The notes under the pieces: generated by a model | Told to the model about the DNA's origin: nothing | The model's input: only the letters and a program-made list of their open reading frames with translations | The model's database searches: none | Part shown: one piece after another, positions 1 through 5,778 of the stretch | Layout: each line of letters starts with the position of its first letter | Numbering within the stretch: the first letter of the stretch is position 1 | Translations under genes and position numbers: made by a program | Origin: Candidatus Galligastranaerophilus intestinigallinarum | GTDB lineage: Bacteria > Cyanobacteriota > Vampirovibrionia > Gastranaerophilales > Gastranaerophilaceae | Assembly (NCBI GenBank): GCA_018715855.1 | Contig: DVKW01000108.1 | Span: 1 to 9,376 of the forward strand | DNA length: 9,376 nucleotides | Direction of reading: 5' to 3'

Positions 1-250
1 ACTGCATCCAAATAATGTTATTAAATAGTTTTGCAAAAGGCATAACAATTAAATAAAAAAATGGCGGGTGCCCTTCATTTACCAAATGCGGGAATAATTC
101 AGGCAATGAAATATATTTTGTTAACATCCAAACTTGTGCTTCATCAGCCCAAATTTCATGGTGAAAAACTGCAAAAATTGTTATAAGGGCATAAAAAAAC
201 GCTATAACAAATGGCTTTTTGTTTATCCTGCTAAGCTTTAACTCTGCCAT
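1..250 (-). CDS. Membrane glycosyltransferase, GT-C/PMT-like (5' part only, runs off left edge)
   Basis: This is the N-terminal 83 codons of a gene whose 3' end lies outside the window. The protein begins MAELKLSRINKKPF, followed by a hydrophobic segment at about residues 14-29. A loop with HHEIWADEAQVW (30-41) comes next, then NEGHPPFFYLIV (58-69), which opens the second membrane segment. An acidic pair (D36-E37) in the first outside loop followed by a GHPP motif is typical of GT-C enzymes (PMT/ArnT-like), which transfer sugars from polyprenyl-phosphate donors on the outer face of the inner membrane. The ATG at 248-250 overlaps the last 20 bases of manC, so translation is probably coupled and the two share a transcript. 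No strong Shine-Dalgarno is visible. Family assignment is from motifs only. The substrate cannot be told, but the manC neighbour fits surface glycan assembly. Confidence 0.75.
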   Translation of the reverse strand, partial: MAELKLSRINKKPFVIAFFYALITIFAVFHHEIWADEAQVWMLTKYISLPELFPHLVNEGHPPFFYLIVMPFAKLFNNIIWMQ

Positions 251-1625
251 AGATGTCTTTATACCTTATAATATCTTCCTCTATTAATTTGTCGCCTTTT
301 TGAACTTCTATAATTTTTAATTCAACATCATAAGGGTTTGCAAGTGAATGTTTTATTTTAACCGGAATATCTATGCTTGACCCTGGTTTTAAAATAAATG
401 TTTTATTATCTAAAGTAACCCTTGCACTTCCGCTTAAAACAACCCAATGTTCAGACCTAAAATTATGGGATTGCAAGCTCAACTGCCCCCTTGGAGAAAC
501 GCAAATCATTTTTGTAAGATACCCTTCACCTTGGTTTAAAACAGTGTAATAGCCCCAAGGGCGATAAACCGTGGTGTGAATTCTGTGGGTTTCGTTGTTC
601 ATTTCTTTTAATTTGTCATAAACATATTTTACATCTTGAGTTTTGTTTTTGTCGCAAACTAAAATTGCATCTGCTGTTTCAACAAGCAAAATATCATTTA
701 AACCAATGCCTGCAATAAGCCTGTCCGATGAATAAAGCATTGAATTTTTGCAATCTTTATCAATAACATTTCCGACAAAAACATTGCCGTTTTTGTCTTT
801 TTCGTTAATTTCATAAATTGATTCCCAGCAGCCAAGGTCGCTCCAATCGGATTTTAGGGGAACAATAACAATATTATCCGCTTTTTCCATAACGGCATAA
901 TCAAGCGAAATAAAAGGCATTTTGTCAAATTCCATAAAGTCAACGTCATCGTCTTTTTTGAAATCAAATTTGTTTAAAATTGAATAAATTTCAGGCGCAT
1001 ATTTTGAAACTGCTTCCATAAAAACGCTTGCTTTAAATAAAAATATTCCTGCATTCCAAAAATATTTGCCCGATTTAAAATATTTTTTTGCCGTTTTTTC
1101 ATCGGGTTTTTCTTTAAATTCTTGAGCAATAAATGCTTCTTTGTTTAATTCTTTGCCTGCTTTAATATAGCCGTAGCCTGTTTGAGGCGATGTCGGTTTA
1201 ACGCCGAAGGTTACAATTTTGCCTTCTTTTGCATATTTTTCGCCTATTGCAACCGTTTCTCTAAAAAGTTTGTCATTTTTTATAAGGTGGTCTGAAGGTG
1301 TTATAAGAACAAGGTCATCACCTGTTTTATCCAAAATATATTTAACACATAAGCTTGCGGCAGGAGCCGTATTTTTAGAAACGGGTTCAGATAATAAAAC
1401 GGGGTTTTTTGCAATTCTATCCAATTGAGATTTAACGTGAGAATAGTGTTTTTTGTTTGTAATGCTTATGATATTATCAACGCCCATAAAGCCTTTTAAT
1501 CTTAGATACGTTCCTTCAAGAAGGCTTTTTTCAGTGTTCAATTTTAAAAGCTGTTTCGGATATAATTCCCTTGATAAAGGCCAAAGTCTTGAACCTGAAC
1601 CACCGGCTAAGATAATACCATGCAT
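231..1625 (-). CDS. manC: Mannose-1-phosphate guanylyltransferase (GMP/type II PMI-like fusion)
   Basis: The enzyme makes GDP-mannose from mannose-1-phosphate and GTP in the cytoplasm, feeding surface polysaccharide synthesis. The 464-aa length fits the AlgA/ManC/XanB family. The nucleotidyltransferase domain (about 1-345) has LAGGSGSRLWPLSR (6-19), YPKQ (22-25), TPSDH (109-113), FKEKP (170-174) and WNAGIF (190-195). The C-terminal cupin (about 350-464) has RPWGYY (355-360), SLQSHNFRSEHW (383-394), H426 and the terminal RYKDIYGR. The start at 1625 is chosen because GGTGGAG (1634-1640) sits 8 bases upstream. A 14-codon upstream extension is possible but has no homology or ribosome site and would overlap the -10 box. 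Oddity: in the cupin motif QxHxHRxEH the second His is Phe389, so phosphomannose isomerase activity may be absent. It leads a minus-strand transcript into the GT-C gene. GMP function is confident; PMI function is doubtful. Confidence 0.93.
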   Translation of the reverse strand: MHGIILAGGSGSRLWPLSRELYPKQLLKLNTEKSLLEGTYLRLKGFMGVDNIISITNKKHYSHVKSQLDRIAKNPVLLSEPVSKNTAPAASLCVKYILDKTGDDLVLITPSDHLIKNDKLFRETVAIGEKYAKEGKIVTFGVKPTSPQTGYGYIKAGKELNKEAFIAQEFKEKPDEKTAKKYFKSGKYFWNAGIFLFKASVFMEAVSKYAPEIYSILNKFDFKKDDDVDFMEFDKMPFISLDYAVMEKADNIVIVPLKSDWSDLGCWESIYEINEKDKNGNVFVGNVIDKDCKNSMLYSSDRLIAGIGLNDILLVETADAILVCDKNKTQDVKYVYDKLKEMNNETHRIHTTVYRPWGYYTVLNQGEGYLTKMICVSPRGQLSLQSHNFRSEHWVVLSGSARVTLDNKTFILKPGSSIDIPVKIKHSLANPYDVELKIIEVQKGDKLIEEDIIRYKDIYGRVKA

Positions 1626-1633
1626 AAAATAAA

Positions 1634-1664
1634 CTCCACCTAAGTTATTACCTAAACTATTATA
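1634..1664 (-). promoter_or_regulatory. Candidate manC promoter -10 and ribosome binding site
   Basis: On the minus strand a perfect TATAAT lies at 1659-1664, and the Shine-Dalgarno GGTGGAG at 1634-1640 is 8 bases before the manC ATG. A start of transcription near 1652 would give a leader of about 27 bases. The -35 is poor (TTCCTA at 17-base spacing), so the promoter rests mainly on the -10. It lies just after the minus-strand terminator at 1689-1716, so manC needs its own promoter here. Confidence 0.5.
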
Positions 1665-1688
1665 CAATAAACTTATTTATTTAGGAAT

Positions 1689-1716
1689 AAAAAAAGGAGC
1701 CGATTTCTCAAGCTCC
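1689..1716 (-). terminator. Rho-independent terminator, minus strand, with no known gene before it
   Basis: Read on the minus strand, GGAGC (1712-1716) pairs with GCTCC (1696-1700) around an 11-base loop in which GA/TC can add two pairs. Seven T residues (1689-1695) follow. Nothing on the plus strand follows the hairpin as a T-run, so it works only for minus-strand transcription. The only sequence upstream of it on that strand is the non-coding 1717-1931 region before dnaB, which faces the other way. It therefore ends either a small RNA or read-through antisense to the dnaB leader. Confidence 0.65.
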
Positions 1717-1764
1717 ACTGTATTGCCATCACCAGTTAGATATAAATTGCTTTTTTAAGGATGT

Positions 1765-1793
1765 TTGTTTAATCCATAGGTTAATAATATACT
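1765..1793 (+). promoter_or_regulatory. Candidate distal dnaB promoter
   Basis: TTGTTT (1765-1770) and TATACT (1788-1793) are separated by 17 bases, a good sigma-70-type spacing. Transcription would start near 1800 and give a leader of about 130 bases. The leader would contain the direct and inverted repeats at 1814-1849. Chance matches are frequent in DNA this AT-rich. Confidence 0.35.
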
Positions 1794-1813
1794 TTTGCGC
1801 CCCTTTTTTGAAT

Positions 1814-1849
1814 CAGACTTTAGTTAGAATTTTTTCATACTTTAGTATG
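1814..1849. repeat. Two 11-base direct repeats with a 22-base period, the second inside an inverted repeat
   Basis: CAGACTTTAGT (1814-1824) and CATACTTTAGT (1836-1846) match at 10 of 11 positions. Their start points are 22 bases apart, about two helical turns, so a protein bound at both would face the same side of the DNA. The second copy also forms the inverted repeat CATACT-TT-AGTATG (1836-1849). The site sits between the two candidate dnaB promoters. No known operator was recognised. Confidence 0.5.
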
Positions 1850-1878
1850 GTTAAATAAATTTTTGTTACAATTTCTTT

Positions 1879-1905
1879 TTTACATGCTAACTTTTATTTT
1901 ATACT
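1879..1905 (+). promoter_or_regulatory. Candidate proximal dnaB promoter
   Basis: TTTACA (1879-1884) and TATACT (1900-1905) are separated by 15 bases, which is short for a sigma-70 promoter. The -10 is part of the nonamer TATACTTTT, which also forms the distal candidate at 1788-1796. The leader would be about 20 bases and would contain AGGA (1917-1920), 11 bases before the dnaB ATG. Confidence 0.35.
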
Positions 1906-1931
1906 TTTAATAAGTCAGGATTTTAAAAAAT

Positions 1932-3293
1932 ATGGTTGCACAAGCAAAAACATCAACAAAAAGCTCTTCTAAATTGCCGCCTCACAGTATTGAAGCGGAA
2001 GAAGCAGTTTTAGGGGCAATTTTAATTAACCCGAATGAAACAATGAATAGGGTGGTTGAAATTCTAAAGCCTGAATCTTTTTACAGCCCGAGAAACAAGC
2101 TTATTTATGAAGCAATGATGCTTTTATTCAACCAAAATAAGCCGATTGATTCGCTTTCAATTGCAGAATATTTTAATTCCAAAAATGCGCTTGATTCTAT
2201 TGGCGGCAGAGAATATTTGAATGATTTGGTTATAGACACAATTTTAACTTCAAATATTGAATATTATGCAAATATTATTAAAGAAAACGCACTTAAAAGA
2301 GAATTAATTAATGCAGGCTCTTTAATTATTGAAGAATCTTTTAAAAACCCAGAATCCAAAACATCGCTTGAATATGCGGAAAAATTAATTTTTGAAATTT
2401 CGCAAAGTAAAACTTCGGGGCAATTGGAAACCCTAAGTTCAATTTTGCCTGAAACCGTTGAACAGTTGGAATACAGGTATAATAACAAAGGAACATATAC
2501 AGGCGTTCCATCTGATTATTACGACTTAGATGCAATGACGGCAGGGTTTCAAAGGTCTGATTTAATAATATTGGCGGCACGTCCTTCAATGGGAAAAACC
2601 GCATTTGCACTTAATATCGGGCAAAATATTGCAATTCAACACCAAATTCCCGTTGCAATATTTTCTCTTGAAATGTCAAAAGTTCAATTAGTGCAAAGGA
2701 TTTTATGCTCTGAAGCGGAAATTGACGCTCAAAGAGTAAGAACGGGTGACATTGCCCCAAGCGATTGGCAAAGAATTGCAGAATGTATGGATAAATTGCA
2801 TGTTAGCCCACTTTATATTGATGATACCGCAGGGGTAAGTGTTTCAGATATCAGAGCAAAATGCAGAAGATTAAAAATGCAAAGGCCTGACCTTGGAATG
2901 GTTATAATTGATTATCTTCAATTAATTGACGATAAAAGTTCATCTGATAGAATTCAGCAAATTTCAGCAATTTCAAGGGGGTTGAAATCTCTTGCAAGAG
3001 AATTAAATGTTCCAATAATTGCACTATCTCAGCTTTCACGTAAAGTGGAAGAAAGAAACGATAAACGCCCGATGTTATCAGACCTTAGAGAATCAGGCGC
3101 AATAGAACAGGATGCTGATATTGTAATGTTTATCTACAGGGAAGAATATTACGATAAAGAAAACCCGAATGTTAAAAATAAAGCAAAAATTATTATTGCA
3201 AAACAAAGAAACGGCCCCACAGGTGAAGTTGAACTGTTGTTTCAAGGGGCAACAACCAAATTTAAAAACCCGCTTAAACAGAATATGGAATAA
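1932..3293 (+). CDS. dnaB: Replicative DNA helicase DnaB
   Basis: This is the hexameric 5'-to-3' helicase that unwinds DNA ahead of the replication fork and recruits primase. The 453-aa length is normal. The N-terminal DnaB domain begins at PPHSIEAEEAVLGAIL (16-31) and runs to about 120. A linker follows, then the RecA-like ATPase domain from about 190. Walker A is ARPSMGKT (216-223), the catalytic Glu is in FSLEMSK (E247), Walker B is VIIDYLQL (D327), SQLSR is at 366-370, and the arginine finger region is KQRNGPTG (424-431). No intein interrupts these motifs, although DnaB is a frequent intein host. The first 15 residues are Ser/Thr/Lys-rich and probably disordered. AGGA at 1917-1920 supports the start. 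It is the only plus-strand gene here, not next to rplI, its frequent partner elsewhere. All key residues are present. Confidence 0.98.
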   Translation: MVAQAKTSTKSSSKLPPHSIEAEEAVLGAILINPNETMNRVVEILKPESFYSPRNKLIYEAMMLLFNQNKPIDSLSIAEYFNSKNALDSIGGREYLNDLVIDTILTSNIEYYANIIKENALKRELINAGSLIIEESFKNPESKTSLEYAEKLIFEISQSKTSGQLETLSSILPETVEQLEYRYNNKGTYTGVPSDYYDLDAMTAGFQRSDLIILAARPSMGKTAFALNIGQNIAIQHQIPVAIFSLEMSKVQLVQRILCSEAEIDAQRVRTGDIAPSDWQRIAECMDKLHVSPLYIDDTAGVSVSDIRAKCRRLKMQRPDLGMVIIDYLQLIDDKSSSDRIQQISAISRGLKSLARELNVPIIALSQLSRKVEERNDKRPMLSDLRESGAIEQDADIVMFIYREEYYDKENPNVKNKAKIIIAKQRNGPTGEVELLFQGATTKFKNPLKQNME

Positions 3294-3322
3294 AAAAGCC
3301 GAAATTAATTTTTCGGCTTTTT
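3293..3322. terminator. Bidirectional terminator between dnaB and the convergent operon
   Basis: AAAAAGCCGAAA (3293-3304) and TTTCGGCTTTTT (3311-3322) form a perfect 12-base inverted repeat with a 6-base loop. It has a T-run on both strands. It starts at the last base of the dnaB stop codon and reaches into the stop codon of the minus-strand gene (3321-3323). One hairpin therefore ends both the dnaB transcript and the eight-gene minus-strand operon. Confidence 0.9.
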
Positions 3323-4190
3323 ATTTTTTATCTCTTTTTTCAATCTCTAAAAGCGCTTCTTTTCCTGTCAAATTTTCTAAAATTGTTCTTGAAAGGTCAA
3401 ATTTTGCCTTTGTTTTTACTAAATATTCCTGCGCATCTCTATAAAAAACATCTGCTACAATAATTTCTTCTCTTGTGCCTTCTTTTTGAACTGCATCATA
3501 CATAATTTTTCTTTTTTGAACGTTATCAACAGCCATTTTATAAAGTTCTTTAGATGTCAGATAATCCATATAAAGAAAAAGAAGTTTCTTTTGAAGTTCA
3601 TCTATTTTTCGAACCAAAACCACCATATCGGCATCGTTTACTTTGGTAAATTTATAGTTAATTTTCTTATCATCAGATGTCATAGCCCCTATTAAACTTC
3701 CCCCGATTAAAGCCCCTGTTGCCATATAAGGGTTATTTGAAAGGGCAGTTCCTGCGATTGAAGAAAAACTTGCAATAGGTTTTAGAATTTTTTTAATTGC
3801 GCCTTCATCGGGTTTGTTTTCTTCAGGGTTTGAAAGCTTATAAATTGCATATCTTATGGTTTCGCTTCTTTGAATTGCGCTATTATAAAGCAGGCTTAAA
3901 TCAGCCAAAATAACGGCAGAATCCATATCCATTTCGGCTGAAATTTCATCTGCCAAATATTTAACGTTTAAATCTTTAAGACTTAAATTGTCCTCTTTAT
4001 CTTCAATTGTTTTTGCAACAACTTCATTATTTTTTGTGGTTGCCTTAACTTCTTCATATTGAATTTCGGGCTTTTCGCCAACTCCAAACCTTGTGGCATA
4101 GGGCGCTTGAATGTTCAGGGTTTCATAGGTAATGCCTGCATATGAAGGGGCAGAAATTAAAAGAAGGGCAAATAAAATTAATTTTTTCAT
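3321..4190 (-). CDS. Exported helical protein of unknown function, paralogue of its upstream neighbour
   Basis: I do not recognise a named family. The 289-aa protein has a clear Sec signal peptide (MKKLILFALLLISAPSYA, cleavage after A18). A polar, probably disordered stretch follows to about 85, then helices. Residues 97-124 match the neighbour's 71-98 (shared NPEE/IPEE end of the motif). A small, Gly/Ala-rich hydrophobic part at 139-171 contains GALIGGSLIGAM, a glycine-zipper-like pattern. Residues 184-280 form a long helical hairpin ending LENLTGKEAL, reminiscent of the TolC/outer-membrane-efflux hairpin (Y..A ... L..L.G), though I see only one hairpin and no beta-barrel strands. It is the last operon gene. 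Its ATG overlaps the previous stop as ATGA, and AAGGA (4199-4203) is its ribosome site. Periplasmic or outer-membrane location is inferred. Real gene: sure; function: unknown. Confidence 0.85.
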   Translation of the reverse strand: MKKLILFALLLISAPSYAGITYETLNIQAPYATRFGVGEKPEIQYEEVKATTKNNEVVAKTIEDKEDNLSLKDLNVKYLADEISAEMDMDSAVILADLSLLYNSAIQRSETIRYAIYKLSNPEENKPDEGAIKKILKPIASFSSIAGTALSNNPYMATGALIGGSLIGAMTSDDKKINYKFTKVNDADMVVLVRKIDELQKKLLFLYMDYLTSKELYKMAVDNVQKRKIMYDAVQKEGTREEIIVADVFYRDAQEYLVKTKAKFDLSRTILENLTGKEALLEIEKRDKK

Positions 4191-5074
4191 TTTTTACTTC
4201 CTTTCTTTTTTTCATTCACAAATTCTGCCTTAAATTCCCTTTTTTCAAAATTAAGGTCAGATTGTTCAACCCCTTGGGTTTTAAGTTCATATACAACAAG
4301 GTTTAATTTATCAATTGTTTCTGTTCCTGCCAACCTTTGAAGCATTAAATAATATCTTTTTGCTTCTTGTTTAAGTTCATATTCTTCAATTAATTTATTT
4401 TGCCAAGCGGCTGAATTAACCGTTATTTCTAAATTATCGTTATGTTTAATTGCATCATTATAATTTTTGTTTTTAAGAAGCATTTGTTCCCTTAAATTTT
4501 TAAGGCGAATAAGAGAATTTTTATAGCAATAATATGCAATAACAATTTCATCTTGCAAATCTTCAATTAAGCTTGCAAGTTCAATTGCTTCCGTATCTGT
4601 TAAGGGTGAATTTTGCAAAATGTCTGTATTTTTTTTATTTATTAAATTGTTTGCAAGCCTTGCTGTTGCATAAGAAGCAGATTGAATACCGTAATTCATT
4701 CCTAAAAACGAAGGCAAAATTGAAGCACCTGATATAATTGCGCTCATGCTTTTTGCCATTAAAGATGAATGAATTCTTCTTTGTTCTTCAGGAATTGCAA
4801 GCTTTTCAAGCGTAAATTTTATAATCGGGTTTTTATTAACCGTTGCCATCCAAATCATCTCTAAGTCTTCAACATCTTTTTCCTGTTGTTTATTTATTAT
4901 AATTTGGGCGGTTTCTTGCTCTGTTACAAACAAGCTGCCTTTAATTTCTTTAACTTCTTTATTAACCGAAACCTTATTTGGCACAGTTGATGTATCTACA
5001 TCAAATGCAAAAGCATTCAATGATGTGGTTGAAATTAAAGCTATAGCAGCTATTTTTAGAAAATCTCTCCTCAT
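4187..5074 (-). CDS. Exported helical protein of unknown function with Tat-like signal, paralogue of its downstream neighbour
   Basis: No named family is recognised. I start it at the ATG at 5074 (295 aa) because MRRDFLKIAAIALISTTSLNAFA then forms a signal peptide cleaved after A23. ATGs at 5083 and 5155 would add 3 or 27 residues that disturb the signal, and the last would overlap the gene before by 49 bases. None has a good Shine-Dalgarno. RRDFLK matches the Tat motif core RRxFLK, but Sec export is also possible. The mature part has DLEMIWMATVNKNPIIKF (70-87), then LAIPEEQ (92-98), a Gly/Ala/Ser-rich hydrophobic part (about 109-143) and a helical hairpin (about 159-255) ending LQRLAGTE. These blocks align in order with the downstream paralogue, so the pair arose by tandem duplication. 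The C-terminus is Lys-rich. The hairpin pattern recalls TolC-type proteins, but this is weak. Confidence 0.8.
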   Translation of the reverse strand: MRRDFLKIAAIALISTTSLNAFAFDVDTSTVPNKVSVNKEVKEIKGSLFVTEQETAQIIINKQQEKDVEDLEMIWMATVNKNPIIKFTLEKLAIPEEQRRIHSSLMAKSMSAIISGASILPSFLGMNYGIQSASYATARLANNLINKKNTDILQNSPLTDTEAIELASLIEDLQDEIVIAYYCYKNSLIRLKNLREQMLLKNKNYNDAIKHNDNLEITVNSAAWQNKLIEEYELKQEAKRYYLMLQRLAGTETIDKLNLVVYELKTQGVEQSDLNFEKREFKAEFVNEKKKGSKK

Positions 5075-5106
5075 AATAACCATGGTAGCATAAATTTTAA
5101 GTCGGT

Positions 5107-5775
5107 CTAATTTTTGCAAAAATCTTTTTCTTCTTCTTTTTTGTTCATTTTGCAAAGTTCAGGGATATTTGCTTCGTTTTTTGTTTTTGTAAAAGAATGT
5201 CTTTTTTTATATAAAACAACAAAAAATACAACAATTAAAATAGTTACCCCTAATATTACAAGCTCTAAGTTGTTTTTAATTTTTTCACCGAATATCATAA
5301 GAACAACGCTTACAATATAAAACCTCATGCCTCTTCCAATCAAAGATGCAAGCATAAAGCTTACAAAGTTCATTTTTAATATGCCTGATGCTATTGTAAA
5401 AACTTTATACGGTATAGGCGTGAACGCTGCAAAAAACACAGCCCAAGCGCCATATTGGTTGTATAAAACTTCAACTTTATCAAAATATTCTTTCGCTTTG
5501 TTGTTTCCCTTTTTTTGTAATCCTGAAAAAATCCAATCAAATGCAGGCCTTCCAAGCCATTTGCCGATTGCAAACCCGACAGCGCCACCTATGGTTGATG
5601 CTATTGTGCACATTGTTGCAAAATAAAGTGCTCTGTTTGGTTCGTTTAAATCCATTGCAATTAATAAAAAATCAGGTGGCGGAACAAGGAAAAAGCTTTC
5701 TACAAAAGAATTTAAAGCTAAACCCCATACTCCAAACTGGCTGAAAAACTGCCCCATATTATGTAAAAATTCCAT
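5107..5775 (-). CDS. VTT-domain (DedA/YqaA-type) integral membrane protein
   Basis: The 222-aa inner-membrane protein belongs to the VTT/SNARE-associated superfamily, whose bacterial members (DedA, YqaA types) are linked to lipid carrier or phospholipid transport and envelope homeostasis. Family signs are ESFFLVPPPDFLL (26-38), a Gly-rich segment after it (G63-G64, G67, G71), FTPIPYK (118-124) in the place of the usual charged/proline loop, SG at 130-131 and GRGMRFY (147-153). About five hydrophobic segments are visible, the last at about 171-189. After it comes a charged cytoplasmic-type tail (190-222) with two Cys (C208, C220), an unusual extension. AAGGAG (5782-5787) lies inside the last codons of the thioesterase gene, 6 bases before this ATG, so translation is coupled. 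The superfamily is confident; the subfamily and substrate are not. Confidence 0.85.
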   Translation of the reverse strand: MEFLHNMGQFFSQFGVWGLALNSFVESFFLVPPPDFLLIAMDLNEPNRALYFATMCTIASTIGGAVGFAIGKWLGRPAFDWIFSGLQKKGNNKAKEYFDKVEVLYNQYGAWAVFFAAFTPIPYKVFTIASGILKMNFVSFMLASLIGRGMRFYIVSVVLMIFGEKIKNNLELVILGVTILIVVFFVVLYKKRHSFTKTKNEANIPELCKMNKKEEEKDFCKN

Positions 5776-5778
5776 TTT

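Larger units (their letters stand above)
1688..1837 (-). ncRNA. Possible small RNA of about 150 nt (inferred)
   Basis: A minus-strand transcription unit is suggested by a candidate promoter followed by the terminator at 1689-1716. The promoter has -35 TTGTAA at 1866-1871, a 16-base spacer and -10 CATACT at 1844-1849. The RNA would start near 1837 and stop after the T-run. It matches no RNA family that I recognise: no 6S-like long stem, no SRP domain IV loop and no tRNA-like part. The terminator is the firm part; the promoter and the RNA itself are inference. The alternative is a terminator that simply blocks antisense read-through from dnaB into manC. Confidence 0.3.
1626..1931. other. 306-base intergenic region between divergent manC and dnaB
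   Basis: No protein gene is supported here; the longest ATG-started frames I read are 18 codons or fewer. From left to right it holds the manC Shine-Dalgarno and -10, the minus-strand terminator (1689-1716), a plus-strand promoter candidate (1765-1793), two direct repeats (1814-1824 and 1836-1846), an inverted repeat (1836-1849), a weak minus-strand promoter candidate (1844-1871) and a second plus-strand promoter candidate (1879-1905). It is much longer than any other spacer in the window, so regulation or a small RNA gene is plausible. No tRNA, known riboswitch core, DnaA box or IS end was recognised. Confidence 0.7.

Noticed and set aside
1626..1667. Longer start (ATG at 1667) for manC
   Set aside because: It would include the likely -10 box and the Shine-Dalgarno as coding sequence. 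The family starts right at the M-x-GIILAGG motif.
1671..1727. An 18-codon frame on the minus strand, beginning MAIQWSLRN
   Set aside because: No ribosome site, and it runs straight through the terminator hairpin and T-run, so the composition is an accident.
1717..1740. GATGG-containing sequence on the minus strand, looked at as a fluoride-type riboswitch start
   Set aside because: The pairing and the second conserved block of that riboswitch are absent, and no fluoride-related gene follows.
1885..1911. A tiny plus-strand frame MLTFILYF before dnaB, considered as a leader peptide
   Set aside because: No ribosome site; it overlaps the -10 candidate and lacks any regulatory residue run.
1932..3293. 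Intein or frameshift in dnaB
   Set aside because: All helicase motifs are continuous in one frame at normal spacing.
5075..5155. Longer start (ATG at 5155) for the first paralogue, giving 322 aa and a 49-base overlap with the VTT gene
   Set aside because: The extra 27 residues are very basic and would bury a good signal peptide. There is no ribosome site, and the overlap is larger than any other in the operon.
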